The notes under the pieces: model-generated
Told to the model about the DNA's origin: nothing
What the model saw: only the letters and a program-made list of their open reading frames with translations
Database searches by the model: none
From: Meandrina meandrites
Lineage: Eukaryota; Cnidaria; Anthozoa; Scleractinia; Meandrinidae
Assembly: GCA_963693305.1 (NCBI GenBank)
Contig: OY855913.1
Span: 8,736,201 to 8,800,200, forward strand
DNA length: 64,000 nucleotides
Reading direction: 5' to 3'
In this document: positions 45,744-58,042 of the stretch, in pieces
How positions within the stretch are numbered: the stretch's first letter is position 1
Layout: the number at the start of each line of letters is the position of its first letter
Position numbers and translations under genes: made by a program

Positions 45744-46229
45744 GGCGGCCAGCTGTTTCAAAGCACGATTAAGCTACTCCAGAATTAGTGCGAATTTTGA
45801 TTTCAGTTTTTTAACTTTTTAGTAACGTTTTCTTTTTATATTTTCCTGTCTTCGAGTTTTGAAGTCGACTTATAGGCGGTGGCAAACGAGGACACATTGT
45901 GGCGGACACATTGTTGCTCATGATGTTTTCTTGGGCGAGCAAACGGGGAAACATTTGTTGCGGACGCAAAATGTTTCTGAAAGAAATCAGAAACATTTTT
46001 GTGTCTCGGACACAAGTTTTGTGTCCGCAACAAATGTTGCCCGCGCGGGCAAACAGGGAAACATTTGTGTCCGCCACAATGTGTCCGCAACATTGTGTCC
46101 TCGTTTGCCATCACTTTATCTCAAACTCCGCAAAAAATAGCAAATTAAACACTTTTAGACAAGAGAAATGAAACCCTCGGTCAACTTTCAATCCTGCGTT
46201 ACCGAGTGGATTTTGAACAGCCCGACCCG
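45744..46229. mobile_element. Foldback MITE, copy split by another MITE
   Basis: The outer parts match 43,663-43,874: GTTTCAAAGCACGATTAAGCT on the left, and TTAAACACTTTTAGACAAGAG, GTCAACTTTCAATCCTGCG and TTTTGAACAGCCCG on the right. The continuity of the other copy (GACTTATCTCAA) is broken here after GACTTAT by the element at 45,874-46,115. Confidence 0.75.
45874..46115. mobile_element. GGTGGCAAAC-family MITE nested in a second MITE
   Basis: The ends AGGCGGTGGCAAACGAGGAC and GTCCTCGTTTGCCATCACT are inverted. The interior repeats GGAAACATTTGTTGCGGAC and its complement around a palindrome centred on AAATGTTTCTGAAAGAAATC. TTAT occurs at both junctions, a likely 4-bp target duplication. The copy at 4,020-4,195 is shorter. 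Confidence 0.85.
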
Positions 46230-46461
46230 GTAGAGTTGTAAACAAACGTGGGTCGAGTATTGCCTAGTTCCTAGGCCTCTGTCTTCATCGCGGTCAACCC
46301 GTTTCAGGTCACGTGGCCATACGTCACCGAAACGAGTAGTGACGTGATACGATACCACGAAGGCCTGAGAAAAGGCCGTACAGGAAGTAGACAATCAAGA
46401 CATTGAAGACTGAGGAAAAGGGCGAAAACAGAAAAGATGTTATGAGCGCATTTAAGACTAT

Positions 46462-49400
46462 CTAATCTTCCAGCAACATATTGTACCTCCAAGATGTAGT
46501 CGCCGTCTGCACGGAGTCTGTGTGATCGTTCATCTGTTTCTGAAGATTGCCGATTTGTGACCTAGCAAATCCAAACGTACAATAATAAGTATAGAACAAG
46601 CATTAAGGCTCCTCTATCCTTTTCGCACAGCCATGTTTTGTGAACTCGACACGTATTTTTTGAGAACTTGACACACTTTATTTTTTTAATCAAGTGATCC
46701 ACCTGTTTCGGTACCTTGAAATCTATAGATTTACACACGAATGTTAACGAGCTGGAAAAGATTACTGCTATGTGCGAAACAAGATTTTAATGTACATAGA
46801 TGAGCGTCTTCACTGTTTACCACTCACCTGAGTAAAGACATACACTCTTGTAAACCGGAAATTGGCCTGAAAATAAGACAATTCATACGAGTGTAAAATA
46901 ACTATGTTGCAAAAAAAGTTCCTCTTGATCGTTGCAATTAAGATTTACACTGTATATACAGGTAACTAGTGCCAGCTCTCAGGGTTGACAACTCAAGGGA
47001 AATGGCACGTCAAAATCTCAACCCAAGGGGGGTGGGGCACTCCTCAATAAACTGAGTAGCGTTGTGCCCCTGGACGCGACAAACCCTTACTCTGTACCAG
47101 ACCATGGAAAGCTATTTTTATGACCCTATTAGCACGATAGAACCTAACTTTCATTTCAAGGTGTAAACCTATATCCTGTGACAGGATAAGTGCGATCATG
47201 TCAGACGAAAACGGAGAGATTTTTTACACCCTAATCCGGACCAAAGTGTGCAAACAAAGGTATTAAAGTTTCGCCGTCGAACTATTGTTCTTATTTACAA
47301 AGGTGGTTTGACCTCAAACAAAGCCGAAACTTACCAACATTCAATATCAGGTATATTTTAGCTAAAATAATTCATTTGGTAACTTTACCTGAAACTGCTG
47401 GCGGACAACTGTCTAACCGGAGCATCCGTGTCGTCTCGTGTATCTTCACAGTCAGACATCGTTTCTCTTTTTCTAGTAACTTCTTCTTGTAGCAGTCGAA
47501 GGTTTCTGGAAGCCAACACGTCATTTACCAAAGAATTCATCTCCTGGTGTTTCACGAATAACTCCTGTTTTAGCGACTCCGTCATTTGCCTGGCCGCAAG
47601 GAGTGAATCTTTTAGTTCAAATGTCTTTGTTCGGAAAGAACATTTGGCCTTCCTTGCGTCTGACAACTCAGAGCGCAGTGAAGTCGTTTCGCTCCTCGAT
47701 ACTTGAAAAGCAGTTTTCAAGTTCTCCATTTCCAACTGTTGTCTTTCTTCCATCATTCGTAACTGTTCCTTTAGGTATTCCACCTCTTTGGTTCGCCGAG
47801 TAGCTTCCCATTCTAAGCTTTCCATTCTTCTGTCCTTAGCTAATTCCTGTTCTAACACCACTTCTAATCTCCTTTGCAAATTTTCGCGCGCAGTTTGTTC
47901 GTCCACGAAGCTTTTCTTCACCCCTTCTACCTCAGATCGATACCTCTTCGCTTCATCACCCTCTCTCTTAACCTTTTCCTGTAACTGCATGATTTCTTTT
48001 CCAGCACCGCTTAATTTTTTCACTAACTCCTCTTTGCCACTCTCGATCTCCTCGACTTTACTTCTCAAAACAGCATTTTCCTGCCTTTCTTTCCTAAAAG
48101 AATCCTGCAGATTTTTCTTTTCCTGCCTCACGCTTGTCAGCTGAGTTTCTAGGCTTCCGATTTTCTCACTTGCGGACTTCTGCTGTAATTCCTGACCTTT
48201 CTTCAATCTTTCTAACTCGTTTGCCGACTCGAGCAAAGCCGCCTCTCGCATCGCTATTTCACCTTCCATTTTAACCACATGGTCTCGCAAGGTTCTCTGA
48301 CTCGCCAACACTCCTGCCAGACGACCCTTTTGTCGTTCAAGTTCGATCGCACAAATCTGCATCTTCTCTACCTCGGCTTTCCTCTGTTTCAGCGTCTCCG
48401 TCAAAAATGAAAGTTCTTTCTCCATTTGAGTTATCTCTCGGTTTTTCACTCCAAGTTGATTCGCTGCCTTCTTCTGGAATTCTTCATAATCTTGCTCGAT
48501 TTTATTTTTTTCCTGTTGAAGAGAACGTAGATCGTTTTGAGCTTCTTCCAGCTCACATTCGTGGCTTTTCTTCAGTTCAACCATGCTTTGTTCGGTAATT
48601 TTATGAAGCTTCTTCAATTCTTGTTCAGCCAATTCCTTCGAGTTTTTCATTTCTTCTAAACTTTCTCCAAAAGACTGGATCTCTTGAATGTGCTTACTTT
48701 CCTTTCTGATCATCTCGTCCGTCAGGTACTTAAGTTCTTGTTCCAGGTTAATCACTTTGTCCCGTTCTTTTGTAACCTCTGTTTGTAGATGAGTTTTCTC
48801 TGCAATGATTTCTTCTCTGAGCGATGCATTTTGATTTCTTAGGGCATCTAGTTCTTCGTGATTTGACTGTTGCGTCGTTTCCAGCTCCCCTTCCAATCTG
48901 GCTCGTTCCAGCAATGATTTCTGAAACTTCTCTTCTAACAGAACAATATCCCTGAAAGTATAAAGAAAAAAAGCGGTTGAGAAAATTCTCTATGGTTTCC
49001 TATAAAAAAAAACAATTTCTTCAATCTGGCACGTGTGCTTTGACAAAACATCAACTTATCAGAGACGCAATTTAAAATAAAAACATCCACACTTCGCAAA
49101 GCCAAAAATTTTCGCTGATGGTGGAACTCCATTATTCCAGAAATTTTTTTGTCTAGATCAAAAGTTCAGTCAATTTCTTATATATAGCCTTGTTAACACG
49201 GCCACCTCGATAATGCGACGATTATCATCACGTTTTTAAGTACGACCCGTTAGTGGTCATAAATACAAATACCCACCATGATATTTATAAGTTTCACTGA
49301 GTTAAACATGATTAATATGGTTCTTGACCAACAGAATTAACCTGACCTTATTACCTCAGTGCAGTGTGAAGTTGCTTCTGGATCTCATTCTTCTCCTTAT

Positions 49401-52400
49401 TCACCCTCGCAATCTCGCCTCGTGAGTATTCCAACTGTTGAGTCAAATTACTGATCTCTTTTTCTAGCGCGTCTTTCAATTCTTGGAATTCTTCAACGAG
49501 TTTCTCCTTTTGTACCAACTCTTCCTTCACAGCACAACCCAAAGCGACCTGATTCTCGAAGCCCTCTCTCAGAGCGCGTAGCTCGCTCACAAACACATCT
49601 TTTTGTCGAGTCGTTTCGTCAAGCTGACTTTTCTTTGCGGTAAGCTCTCTCTTCATCAGTTTAAAACGGCGATCGACCTTCTCGAGATCCAACTTCAGCG
49701 TGTGAATGGCGTTATCGCAGGTTTCTCGTTCCTTTGTCGCAACATCAAGGTTTTCTTTTAACATTCTCTTTTCTTCTTGCAGCTTTTCAATGTAAAACTC
49801 TTTCTCTCCTATGTCATCTTGTGCTATCTTAAGCTCCCGTTTGGCTGCGTCAAATTTTGACTCCAGCTCACGAAGATTTCTTTTATATTCCTCTGTAGAT
49901 TCGCGGGCAAGCTTTAACTGTTCCTTAATTTCTTCTTTTTCCTTGACGATGCTTTCAAGTAAAGCTTCTTTCAAGACCACATCTTGTTTAGCCGCGTCAA
50001 GTTCTTTCTCGATCTCTACTGCTGAGTTCATTAGCTTGTGGAGTTTTCTGTTTTCACTGGAGAGCGATTCGACTCTTGCACCCAACGTCTTTTCAATCGT
50101 TTGTTTGTCAGTTGCCATTTCCTTGAAAGCCAAGTTTTGTTGAGCAATACTTTCTTCAACTTCCTCCATGTGCTTCAAAATCTGCGCTTTTTCCACCAGG
50201 GAGCTCTGTTGCAGCTCTGTAAGTTGCTGACTCGACCGAGCCCTTTCACATCTCAACCGCTCGATGAGGTTATTCTTCACTGCCAATGTCGACTCAAATT
50301 CGCTCGCTTCAAGTTGCAATTGCGTGCGTGCGTCTTGAGCAAAACCTAACTGTTTCTGCAGCATTTCCTTAGTATCGACAAGCCTCGATATATCTGCATT
50401 CAAAGCCATATTCTCTTTCTTGAATTCGTCATTCTGTTCTTTGGCTTCTTCCAGCAAATTTCTTAGGCTATCCATCTCAGCTTGCAGCGAACTCATTGTC
50501 TCTTCCCTCTGGCAGATTTCTGCTTCCACTAAGCTCAACTTGTGCTTAAGCTTTTGGATAGTAGCGCTGGATGTCTTCAACTGCTCAAACGCTTCATTAA
50601 GACTGCCATGTTTTTCTTCGTAAGCACTCTGTAACTTGACCAGCTGACTCTCTAACTCACACTTATTTCGCCGCAGCTCGTCGACCAGTGACACGGCTGT
50701 GGGTTTCGTTTCTCGAGCCTTTAACACCTCCTCCCTCAGTCGCGTTGCTACCGTTTGAAGTTTAATCTGCAGCGACTTTCTGTCTTCTAGCACACTGGCA
50801 AACTCTTCCTGTAATGATTCCAATTTTCCTTCCAAGCTGGCACGTTGAAGTGCAAAATCTTGACAGTTGTCTGTGACTACTGATTTTTTCTCCATGGCCA
50901 CACCCTCAAAACCCACCCTCTTTTCGTGGTGAAAGCGATGTACGTTTTTCAGTACCAAATCTTCGTTCGAAATATTACTTTCGTCTTCGTAGCCTGGAGT
51001 GGCAAAACCACTAGGCTGACCACCAAGAAGCCTGTCTGATAGAAGAAAATCTTCTTCTTCACTTTCTACATCTTCCTCCCTGATAACTAACGATGGCTGA
51101 TCTCGAAGTTCTGCCACGACGCGGTGAAACTTGCGTTCTTCGGCAACCTGCCCCGAATCGGTGTCACCGTCTGTCTCGGAAATATCAGTGTCAAAGGGTG
51201 CGGTAAATTCGAGGTGTATTCCAGAGTCATTGAACAATGGTGTCATCTGGTCTGAAGAGAAGCTAACATGGCGAGATGACATTTCTAGGGTACAAGAAAA
51301 TATAACCCATTGAGGCGCACAGTTCTACTGACATCTTTCTCTCCCTTGCATGGGGGAGGGGGGGGCTCCCATGTGAAAAGGATGGGGATGCTTGTCGGCA
51401 AATTTGAATTAAACCCCTGGCCCCGGTTGTTCAAGGGGTGGATAACATTATCCACCGGATAAAACGCTATCTGGTGGATAGCATAGTTTGTTTTATTGAC
51501 ACTTATCCACTGGATAGTGATTTATCCAGTGGATAGCGCTATCCACCCTTTGAACAACTGGGGCCTGAAGGAGAGCAATCTGGGCGTGGCCCAAGGTTTT
51601 TTCACTCCTAAAAGAGACCAATTTCCATGCCTGATTTGTCTAGACTACCAACACAGTACGACCATTTTTTTATTTCTCCACATGCAACCCTAGCAGAGAC
51701 CCTGACCACTAAAACTACTGGGATTCTGTCCTGAACATTTTAACTAAGACCAAAATCCGTAATTTACACCCCAAAGGGAGACGAACATTATCCATGACCC
51801 CCTCAGTTGAGAGTTCCTCCTTCTCTTTTTGGCATGTTTGGGCAGTGGATAAGGATTTGGCACAGGAAATGTTAGATTGGTCAACTGCAACCCCACACAT
51901 ACCCTCTACTATTGACAATTTTTGAACTTATTTCAAGAAAAACGTTTCCAAAGCACAACCATCCTACCCACCCTACCCTACTCTATCTTAAACCTTACCC
52001 TATCCTACCCCACCCACACCCTACCCTACCTACTCTACCCCAGTCTACACTACACTACCCCACCCTCACCCCACCATTATCTACCATATGTACCCTTACC
52101 TTACCCTACCCTTCCCTACCCTGCCATACCTTACCCTACCCTACCCTACCCTACTCTTCCCTATCCTATCCTACCCTACTTGATTCACTATGACCTCTAA
52201 TAAAATCCTCACCTTAAAATATATGTGAGGACTACGCAAACAGTTTCATACAACATGCAAACCAAAATGACTTACCTTGCTTGCTGTTCTGGTACTTTGC
52301 CAAATAACCCTGCAGCTCTTGTAAATTTTGTATTCCACTCTCTTCTACTTGCACAACACCATTTTCCAAAGAACAATATCCTTCAGATCCAGATTCTGAT

Positions 52401-52816
52401 TTGTCTTGATGGGGCTCTGGCATGCGCATCATATCAAGGGGTTGCGGAACACTTACTTCTTGAGCTCTCCAGTATGTAGCACCTTGGATTTGAGGTCCTT
52501 GTATCATAGTGTCCCTCGTAAAAGAGAGCATGTTGGCTGATTGGCTGGGTTTTGCAGCTGGTATTTCCTTATCTGAATACAAGTTAAGCACAAGTTCACG
52601 AAGTTCTTTTTCGTAAGTACTAGGGTTTTTTGAGAGCTTTGTTGGAAGCTTGCGGCTGATATCCAACCGAGCTGATGCTTGACCTGTGCTTGAAGTTGTA
52701 GAACTGGGATGGAAGGTAAGTTCTGAATCGTAGTTGACCAGGTTGTTCAAAGTTTCAGAATAAGGCAAGGTCAATTCTACATTCCCTGCTGTCAGAGAAT
52801 TCATAAATGACTCCAT
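46462..52816 (-). CDS. Large coiled-coil protein, five exons, unidentified
   Basis: Exons in coding order: 52816-52276, 51284-49355, 48951-47389, 46866-46828, 46561-46462; GT/AG borders, frame open for 1390 residues. Residues 1-180 lack coiled coil and are Ser/Pro-rich. Residues 181-320 are acidic (DTDISETDGDTDSG, EEDVESEEEDF). From about 325 to 1320 the protein is almost unbroken heptad-type coiled coil rich in Glu, Lys, Leu and Gln. The tail is short and not coiled. The last three introns all split an AG/G arginine codon in phase 2. Exon 4 has 39 bases, so skipping it keeps the frame. The composition suits a centrosomal, ciliary or Golgi scaffold, but I cannot name a family. The start is the first ATG after an in-frame TAG; TTTTAG just upstream could be an acceptor, so an earlier exon is possible. 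Confidence 0.85.
51419..51565. mobile_element. Foldback MITE in intron 1 of the coiled-coil gene
   Basis: GGCCCCGGTTGTTCAAGGGG on the left faces CCCTTTGAACAACTGGGGCC on the right. Between them ATCCACTGGATA-type units alternate in both directions, so most of the element is palindromic. Confidence 0.9.
51963..52190. repeat. Degenerate (CCCTA)n array
   Basis: More than 30 units of CCCTA with frequent variants (CCTAC, CCCTT, CCCAC) on the plus strand, in intron 1 of the coiled-coil gene near the exon 1 donor. The unit is five bases, not the six of the animal telomere repeat (CCCTAA). Confidence 0.85.
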
Positions 52817-53869
52817 ATAGACATGATGCTAAAATAGAGACAAACAGGTTTGAAGTGAGGTTAGACAACACACTCTACTGTTGATGTGTTTTATGATCAT
52901 TTATTTTTTGACCTAAACAGGAAGGGGGGGGGGGGGGGGGGGTTCTGAACTGCCTACTTCACATTTTGTTTACTCTCGGTTCCTGCCTCTGTTGTATTTC
53001 TATTGCAAAAATTGTCCACTTTGAGTATCTCCCTTCACACCTTCTCTTCTCTCTATTGATGAATGGTTATTAAAGCAATTTAACATTTACAGGAGCTACT
53101 ATTGTGCTTGTGGTCTGTCCCCTTAGAGTTCTCCTGCCTCCTGTACAGTTCCCTCCCCGTTTGCTTCCACATTTCTACATCCCTTGCCCTCTCGACTTTC
53201 TTCATTATTGGCAAAAACCTGTGATGACCCCAGGTAAAAACACCAGTGAATTATTTTACTTAACCATAACAAAAAGTGAAAGTTTCTTTATCATGAATGC
53301 AATCAATATTTTAATATTCAAACTGCAGCTTTGGTTTAATGATTACATTATTCAGTTAGTCTACTGACCCTATTATTTAAAATTATTAATGAAAGCATTG
53401 GTCATTACTTTGGCAGAATAGTTCAGCCACTTTGACCATAATTTAGCAGAGAGACAATGAGAGATCTGACACAATTTGCCAACTCATATTAAAAAGCCTG
53501 TTTTATCCAGAAGGTAAGTGCTAGTAGCAAAAGTATTTAAGAAAGCATGTTTATATCGAGTTATAGAAACACAAGTGGAAGTTTGGGATAACGAGAAATG
53601 CTGTGGGAACATGGGCTGAGGAGGCAAGTGTTTCCACAGCTGTTTTGAGTTCTCCCAAACTTTCACGAGTATTTCTATAACTTGATAGAAACACAGAAAA
53701 TATGGTTTCTGTTCTTTTAGAAAACACCGTGAGGAAAAAGGATTAAATCCCTCATTTATGTTGATCATCAAAATGTAAATTCTCTTCACTCATGCCATCA
53801 TTAGGTCAACAGCTCGTGCTAGTTCTGTGTTTCTATTGAGTTTTAGTATAAATCTACTAGCGTTCTATC

Positions 53870-54160
53870 ACAAATGCCGCGCTCTGATTGGCTACGCTAC
53901 CCACTATCTATTCTGTGATAGATAGTGAGTAGCGTAGCAGTATGCCCTTGCCAACAAAATGGCGGCCGTTTCTTTACGTTTTCGAAGTGTCCGTGAAAAA
54001 GATTTAAACAGTTTACCGGCCGAGGCTGTTCTAGAAAAGATATATACTACCGGTAAAACAATTAGATTATTCGCTCTCGATTTCTATGCGTGATAGTTGA
54101 CTCGGGCTGTGCCCTCGTCAACTATAGAAATCTCGAGCTCATAATCTAATTGTTTAATAG
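53870..54160. mobile_element. Hairpin-rich repeat with a short coding-like start
   Basis: CTACGCTACCCACTATCTAT is followed after a short gap by its inverse (near 53,902-53,940). Next, ATGGCGGCCGTTTC opens a 38-codon frame (MAAVSLRFRSVREKDLNSLP). A second inverted pair, AACAATTAGATTAT at 54,058 and ATAATCTAATTGTTT at 54,140-54,155, frames a hairpin with TAGTTGAC/GTCAACTA arms. The short frame resembles the amino terminus of proteins carried by animal DNA transposons, but this is only an impression. Confidence 0.5.
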
Positions 54161-55387
54161 AAGTACAGCTTTTAGTGTGCACTTTCTTACAGGATGTTTT
54201 CTAATTAAATATATTATTTAAATAACAAAATTTTAAATGTTTTGAGGACTGCTTCAAATTCATTTCCAGCATAAATGACAAGGCTACTTAACCTGGGAAA
54301 GAAAATTGAACTTAATAGTAGATTTTGTTTTTGATTAAAGAAGAATATATAACTAATAAGTATGTCACTTTAAAAAAAAATTGCGGTAAAACATGAGGAA
54401 GAAGACCAGCAAGTTAATTGCGTTCGACGATAGGAGAACGCAGCCCTAATCTTGTGTAGCTAAGAAAAATCAAGATTTCGTTCTTCTGCAATTTGCCTCG
54501 CTTTAGTTTCTTCTGCAATTCGCCTCGCTTTCGTTATTGGCCTCAGCTTGACGATCTCACTCGAGTAGCGTCGGTGGCACCTTACATGTATTTCGATCAT
54601 GTAACCATTGTCGACAGAGCGAGGGATTACCGCAAGAGACTTTCCTTGAGGCTTGGCATTCTAGGCGAGACCCAATGCGGGCAATGAGCGTATCAACATA
54701 CCATCAATTCGCAAGTCTTTTGCGTGATTCGGTCTTGGGCAACAATAGCTTTGTGACGTTTGCTATCGTAGCACGCGCCAGTGTACCGTAAAAAATAAAA
54801 AGGCCATTACGGCCTTTATGACATTTGAAACTGATGAAGACCGAATATGTTCGGTCAAAACGTCTCCTGCATGGGGAAAATAACATTTTTTCACGCAAGG
54901 CATGTTACAAGTAGCACGTTTTTCATCAATGGCGAGCATATCGAACGCACTACATAATCTACGATTACTCCTAGTTTAAATAAACGGCACGCGATGCATG
55001 CAGAAGCGATGACGTTTCACAAGGGGTCTTTGATAATTTTCAGGACATTTGTCAAAAAATTAGGGTACATAAAAGTAACTGACAACTTCTGTGCTGAATG
55101 ATTGTTCAACAAAAATTGCGTTATCTTGGCGTGACATACGATTTCCGATATACGATGCAAGGTCAAACGCTGTCTAAAATTGTTAACACCTTTTGTTTTA
55201 AAGAATGGAGAGATTTCTGTTTACTAAATCTTATAGAACGCATCAAATATAATTTGTTTCTTTCGTTTATGCTTTAAATTAGTCCTTTCTAACGGCCCAG
55301 GAGTATTTTGCTTTGAGTTCTATGCGACGATTTCTTGTTGAGTTGACTTGATTTCTTTTCCCAGTATTCGGTTCGAGTGTGTACAAT

Positions 55388-55764
55388 ATGCGAGCCAGCG
55401 AGTCATGCGAGCCATGCGAGGCAGACCTGCGAGGCACTTAAAAATACCAATAAAAAGGCTACCTATACGATCTGTAGGCTAACCGAAGTGCTTTTTTGGC
55501 TAACCAGAGTGTTGCTAGGCTAACCAATGTGTTATTTAGGCTAACCGAAATGGCTCGCTTGCCTCGCATGACTCGCAAGCCATGTGAACCGGGCAAGCAA
55601 GAAATCCCTTATCCCAATATAAAAGCTAACCGCAAGCTACCTAAGAGGTAACTGTAGGCTAACCGAAGTGCTATTTAGGCTAACCGGAGTGCTATTTAGG
55701 CTAACCAATGTGTTTTCAAGTGCCTCATAGGTCTGCCTCGCATGGCTCGCTGGCTCGCACATTG
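55388..55764. mobile_element. Palindromic element with internal minisatellite
   Basis: The left arm (GCGAGCCATGCGAGGCAGAC near 55,407) and right arm (GTCTGCCTCGCATGGCTCGC near 55,731) are inverted. Between them a unit of about 21 bp, TAGGCTAACCGAAGTGCTAT, is repeated seven or more times in direct orientation, in two clusters split by a further GCGAG/CTCGC hairpin near 55,550. A single stray unit lies at 55,864. No gene is present. Confidence 0.8.
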
Positions 55765-57537
55765 TGCATTCCCTTCGGTGAGTATACAGATCGGTTGATC
55801 ACAACAGGCAACAGACAACAACAGATCCTGTCCACTCGCACGGCAAGATTAATCGATCACGTCAGGCTAACCGAAGTGCTATTTAGGCTCACCTTTTCAA
55901 CAGATGCTTCAAAACTGCTAATAATCGGTTGCTTCGTCTGCATTCACGACAGACATCACTTCTTAACTTTATGCCAAATTTATTCGATAACTGATAAAGT
56001 GCAACACTCACTCCAGACTCAAAATCTCAATTTAACAGCTACAAATGAAATAAGGTTTGCCGATCGGTGATGATACAAGCTGCAAAAAAATATCTTCCTT
56101 TGCCAAAAAACAAGATGGCGGATCTCAAAAAGAATACAAACAATGCACCTAGTTCCCATTGCTCTTCGGTTCAATTCAGGGAGTAATTGTAACACCGTAA
56201 CACCAAAAATTCCATAAATTCCATCGCTTTTTTGCTTTACAGCATTAACCGATGACGTCATAAAATGACGTCATCGCTTAAAAACTTTATTCTCATATTT
56301 TGAACATCGACAATAATTCTGGCAATCTGGTTAATTAAGATCAAGAGATCAAGAATGAAGGCCTTGAATATATTTTATGAAAACTAGCCAGCTGGCATAC
56401 TAAGAGATTTACATATCAAAATGGCAAAGCATAATGCTTTTATAACTACAAAACTGTTGCTTTCAGTTCAGCAACAATCTGATCGCATGAAAGTGATCAA
56501 ATTTGCTCGTCACATCACTATGAACATTATGTGATTATTAATTTACGGCGACAGACTGGAAGTTTCTCAATGAGTTCCTTGTGTAGACGATTTGGAGAAG
56601 AATCCTTACATGACGGTCACCCAAATGAGTCATATTACACTTCAGTTTACGAACTCCTTTCGTCTTTCGTATAAGCTCAATTTCACACTATTAAATATTG
56701 AAGTCGTCGCATTCAATTGTATAAATGAGTTTGTACGATTAACAAACTGCTTTGTAGCACATTCAAGAAATGAGATAAGCAAATGTTTAAAGAAATCATA
56801 CTTGCTCGAGGGCAAAACAAATATGTAAAGAGATTAATTTTCCTAGTTACATTTCAAGTAACCCGGTGCACATTTCTGTCTACATACCGAAAACGATAAA
56901 ACACGACAACTGAAGTCGATCAGCCACGGCCAGGCTTACCTTAAATCGCTGACACTACATTCCCTTTAGTTCTTCTGACTTCCAAAAATTGAAATTGAGT
57001 GTGTATCTCTTACAAATGTAGCCGGATTGTAGAATAAACACAGACGCATAGATTATACGACATCTGTTCAACACCAAACACGTGAAACCCGACACTGTCT
57101 GTTTCATCACGTGAGGCGTCGCGCCTACTTACAGGCTCCCTAGTGGAGCGAGCCTGAGGCCGACACTGGATCCACTGGATTGATCGCGAGAAACTATTCT
57201 TGGTTTGCATGTGACGTCATAAAATTTTAAACTCATTGTTGTGAGGTCTTCTAATTTTTTTTCCTACACCAGAATGAAGATGACCTAGAAAAAAATCGTT
57301 TTGCAAATTTTCAGTCTTTTAGTGTCTGTCGCTTTAAAAATACAGCATTTTTTTTAACCATGCGTGACACGGAGATAGTGGCCGCGACAAAGCTGTAATG
57401 GTTGAAAAAAAGGTCTCCTCTTGTGGTTTTCAGCACTTAAAACATTTTAAAGTCTCAGGAGATATGTTTATGCGCATACATAAAAGCTCACGAGCGAAGA
57501 GAAAGCGCTTTCATCGAAGAAGTGAATTTCAGACGAC

Positions 57538-57578
57538 TTGGCGGCCATGTTGGTGTACTAAAGTTGTACACCAACATG
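57538..57578. repeat. Perfect hairpin
   Basis: GCCATGTTGGTGTAC and GTACACCAACATGGC form a 15-bp perfect stem around TAAAGTT. The surrounding sequence has no other recognisable signal. It may be the core of a small foldback repeat. Confidence 0.75.
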
Positions 57579-58042
57579 GCGTCTCCATACAAAGCTCTAT
57601 AAATTTGCGTGAAACGTTTTGGCAAATAACTCAGAAACGGCGCATCATAGAGACCTGAGACTTGGAGAAGTTTTTCCAGTGAAGGTCTGTTATAACATTT
57701 CATTTTCTTAGCTTCTTTCATTGCACGGTTTCTAATTTATTTTTTTTGTGGCGTGACAGTGCAAGCCAGCAATTTCTTTATTTCCTTTTCCTTTTTTTCA
57801 GCTATTTTATCATTTCAGTTAATTTTATCTTCAAGTTTGCACTGTCAATCTAATTAAGAATACAAATCTCGAGCTCGCAATCTAATTTAAATAGATTTTT
57901 TATCACTCTAGCTAAGACAAGCTGCTCGACACCCTTATAAGAATGTGTATTTTTCCGTATGTAAACTTTAAACTTTATCAAGGGCCAACGGACAAAACAA
58001 AGGAACCGGATCCTGTTGGATCTGATCAGCTAAATGTAGGGA

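Larger units (their letters stand above)
42019..46461. other. Intergenic stretch between convergent genes
   Basis: Gene C ends at 42,018 on the plus strand and the coiled-coil gene ends at 46,462 on the minus strand, so both 3' ends face this stretch. AT-rich DNA at 43,090-43,480 contains several AATAAA hexamers. Several foldback elements (43,663-43,874; 44,104-44,405; 45,744-46,229) fill the rest. Open frames between 44,400 and 45,350 show no recognisable domain and no splice context. I do not call a gene here. Confidence 0.5.

Noticed and set aside
47428..48600. Open frames of 60-120 codons on the plus strand opposite the coiled-coil gene (also at 49,811-50,623).
   Set aside because: They are shadows of the long Glu/Lys/Leu-rich coding exons on the other strand, with Ser/Phe/Cys-rich composition and no splice context.
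51963..52190. Interstitial telomere repeat, or the open frames rich in Tyr, Pro, Thr and Leu across it.
   Set aside because: The unit is CCCTA (5 bases), not CCCTAA. The frames exist only because the pentamer array lacks stop codons, and the array lies within an intron.
54828..54868. A hammerhead-ribozyme-like motif: CTGATGA, a stem GACCGAA/TTCGGTC, then AAAACGTC; a similar CTGAAGA-stem-GAAA occurs at 33,449-33,485.
   Set aside because: At 54.8 kb the essential G before the AA of the second core block is A. At 33.45 kb an extra A breaks the stem register. No cleavage-site stem pairs properly in either. More likely a conserved hairpin of a repeat tail; an Infernal scan with the Rfam hammerhead models would settle it.
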